This document shows positions 62,248 through 64,000 of a DNA stretch of 64,000 bases, piece by piece (the stretch's first letter is position 1; each line of letters starts with the position of its first letter). The position numbers were made by a program, and so were the translations under genes. A model generated the notes under the pieces. It worked only from the letters and a program-made list of their open reading frames with translations. It was not told the origin of the DNA and ran no database searches. Where the stretch lies: contig NW_027184085.1 of assembly GCF_041296385.1 (NCBI RefSeq), positions 58,252,109 through 58,316,108 of the forward strand. Reading direction: 5' to 3'. This DNA is from Aphelocoma coerulescens (Eukaryota > Chordata > Aves > Passeriformes > Corvidae).

Positions 62248-62330
62248 AAATCACAGGATGGGTAAGGTTGGAAGGGATAACAGTGGCTCATCTGTTCCAA
62301 GCTCCCTGTTGAAGCAGGGCCACCACCATG
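62248..62330 (-). mobile_element. CR1 LINE 3'-end fragment
   Basis: In reverse orientation this is a short CR1 3' terminus. The plus-strand view reads AATCACAGGATGGGTAAGGT, then TGGAAGGGATAACAGTGGCT and CTCCCTGTTGAAGCAGGGCC, matching the usual CR1 3' UTR up to its end. Only about 80 bases remain. Confidence 0.75.
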
Positions 62331-64000
62331 GCTTTAAACTCAAATTAATTCATATTCCGACAGTTTACTAATCTGCACAAGACTTCCTCCACCAAAATGT
62401 TAATTACCCAGTGCTGAAATTGTTAGAAATGATGATTTAATAAGCTACCAGGTTTGACAGCCCTACTGTACTCCTTGCCAAATAATTAGGATGTACCAAA
62501 TTTCACCTAATTTACTTCATTTACAAGATATAAAACTGAAATTGTGGAGCATTTTTAAGGAAATAGTCTTTCAGAATAGAATTTTAAAATAAGGAACAAA
62601 GAATGACAAAGAAAACTTCTGTATTCTAAATATTTGTGAAATTTAGATCATATTGACCCATATTTGAACAATTTATGTATTCACTGCACAGGTGAAGTCC
62701 TGCAAACTTAAAAGTCTTTTAAGTCTTTTTATTTTTCATGGCCAACAAAGAGAACTGTGAAAGGAACAAGTCAAAGGTTATTTTAACCTAGGTTCCCTAG
62801 TTTTATGCCATTTGAAGTCTAATTAAGGTAAAAAGGATTTTCTGAAGTGAGAAGAGCAAGTTTATCTTATTTATTAAAAAAAACCCAAACCAAACCAGGT
62901 TTTATTAAGTAAGATGAAAATTACTAAGATGTAAAGGCAACTTACTGGAAGTCATGTCATATTTCCAAAACCTTAAAAAAAATTACCCCAGAACAAAGCC
63001 AGTCTCCAGGCATTCAGGCATTAAAATACTTTTTTTTTTGCCTATGTATCCTTGGTCAAAGAGGCCAGAACACCCCTAAGATGCTTATTAACCTAAGAAA
63101 AAATAATTCTCCAAAATTACTACTAACATTTCTATCTCAGAAATAACCACTAATATCATAAAATATTAAAATCATATAAGATTAAAAGAGAGGAAGGGAA
63201 ATCACACTTAGTAACTTTGAGAAACACTGAACATCTGAAAGATGCATCCATTTTACTCAGTATGAAACTAAAGGTAGTCAGAATCCCTATCATAAGGTCA
63301 GTTGAAGGAATGAAGAAATAAAAACTGTGTTCAGAAAACAAATCCTTTTTAATTATGGCTGAGATCCTTTCCATCCCTAACCTTCTAAATCAAGCACTGA
63401 ACATCTGCAGTACACTGTGAAGAGATTAAACAGTAAAACATGCATCTGTTGCACAGACAGAAGTCCTTCAGTTTCTATCTGCTAACCTGCCTCTAATCGT
63501 ATTTCTGAATGATCAATATATGCCTAAACAAATTTTCCTTCTCCACCATGCTGGTCACACATTCTCTTTAACATATGAATTATAAAATCAGGAATTACAA
63601 AGATTCCAGATGATGTCATGCTACTTCATTTACTAAAAGAACCTGAAAAAACCTCCACATACCACACCACCTAAATCAGCACTCCATGAGTAGTAACACA
63701 GTGTACTAGTCCTTGCTGAGGAGAACACTGGGAATTCCAGGCAAACCACAAGCTTTGTGAAAAACAGCAGAGTTGGTTGACTCTCCAAAGTGCTCTGGCT
63801 GCCACAGAGAGCAAATGGAAAGCTAAGCAGAACCTACTTTTGTGAGTGTTTTGTAACATCTGGAGTATTTCTGCCAAAACCACTTACCCTACGAAGATGC
63901 AAAACTGTAGTGCTTCCAGTTGCATTGACAATAGTGGATGCAAATCAGGAGACCCAAAAACCTGCCAGAAATTCCACACAGAAAGCCTCCTACGAAATTC
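62331..64000. other. Intronic sequence to window edge, no gene seen
   Basis: AT-rich, unique-looking DNA. Frames of 70-72 residues on the minus strand (63156-63374, 63671-63883) are not recognisable and do not resemble the missing PRR16 first exon. Confidence 0.6.

Larger units (their letters stand above)
2354..64000 (-). other. PRR16: Inferred PRR16 intron, 3' part
   Basis: Upstream of the terminal exon I find no frame resembling the PRR16 N-terminal region and no other recognisable coding exon on either strand. PRR16 is known to have a very large intron before its last coding exon in mammals, and the same is inferred here. If an alternative first exon lies within the window I could not recognise it. 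Repeats inside this span are listed separately. Confidence 0.6.

Overview
The window looks like AT-rich, macrochromosome-type DNA from a bird, probably a passerine. It carries many CR1 LINE fragments, the dominant avian repeat family. It also carries a tRNA-Ile-derived SINE with a CR1-like tail, which resembles the zebra finch element TguSINE1. The only protein-coding sequence I can support is on the minus strand at 1595-2353. It is the terminal coding exon of PRR16 (Largen), a proline-rich regulator of cell size. The human PRR16 region (5q23) corresponds, as I recall, to the avian Z chromosome, so this may be Z-linked; that is inference.

Layout: 1-1594 is the 3' flank of the coding exon and should hold the PRR16 3' UTR, with several candidate poly(A) signals and a poly-C run on the sense strand. 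Positions 1595-2353 hold the exon, and 2354-2393 its 3' splice site. From 2354 to the end I find no other coding exon. The first PRR16 exon, which should encode the conserved N-terminal helix, is not visible. The remaining ~61.6 kb is therefore most simply the large PRR16 intron, entered from its 3' end.

The intron holds CR1 copies of very different ages and on both strands. Younger truncated copies lie at 8434-8955 (-), 15062-16555 (+, the longest, with most of the RT domain) and 51508-52046 (-). More diverged copies lie at 29905-30157 (+), 32430-32780 (-), 55918-56085 (+), 56310-56470 (+) and 62248-62330 (-). Two very old copies lie at 26240-26430 (+) and 43889-44015 (+). There are also two LTR-like segments (22073-22321, 47293-47668), two unexplained GC-rich islands (6295-6530, 56480-56765), a recent 94-bp tandem duplication (22574-22761), a 71-nt pure pyrimidine tract (13934-14004) and several A/T-rich simple repeats.

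There is no operon, phage, CRISPR array or defence-like system. Most long reading frames outside the exon are chance frames or shadows of CR1. The points of most interest are the linear motifs in the PRR16 exon, the SINE as a lineage marker, the candidate LTRs and the unexplained GC islands.
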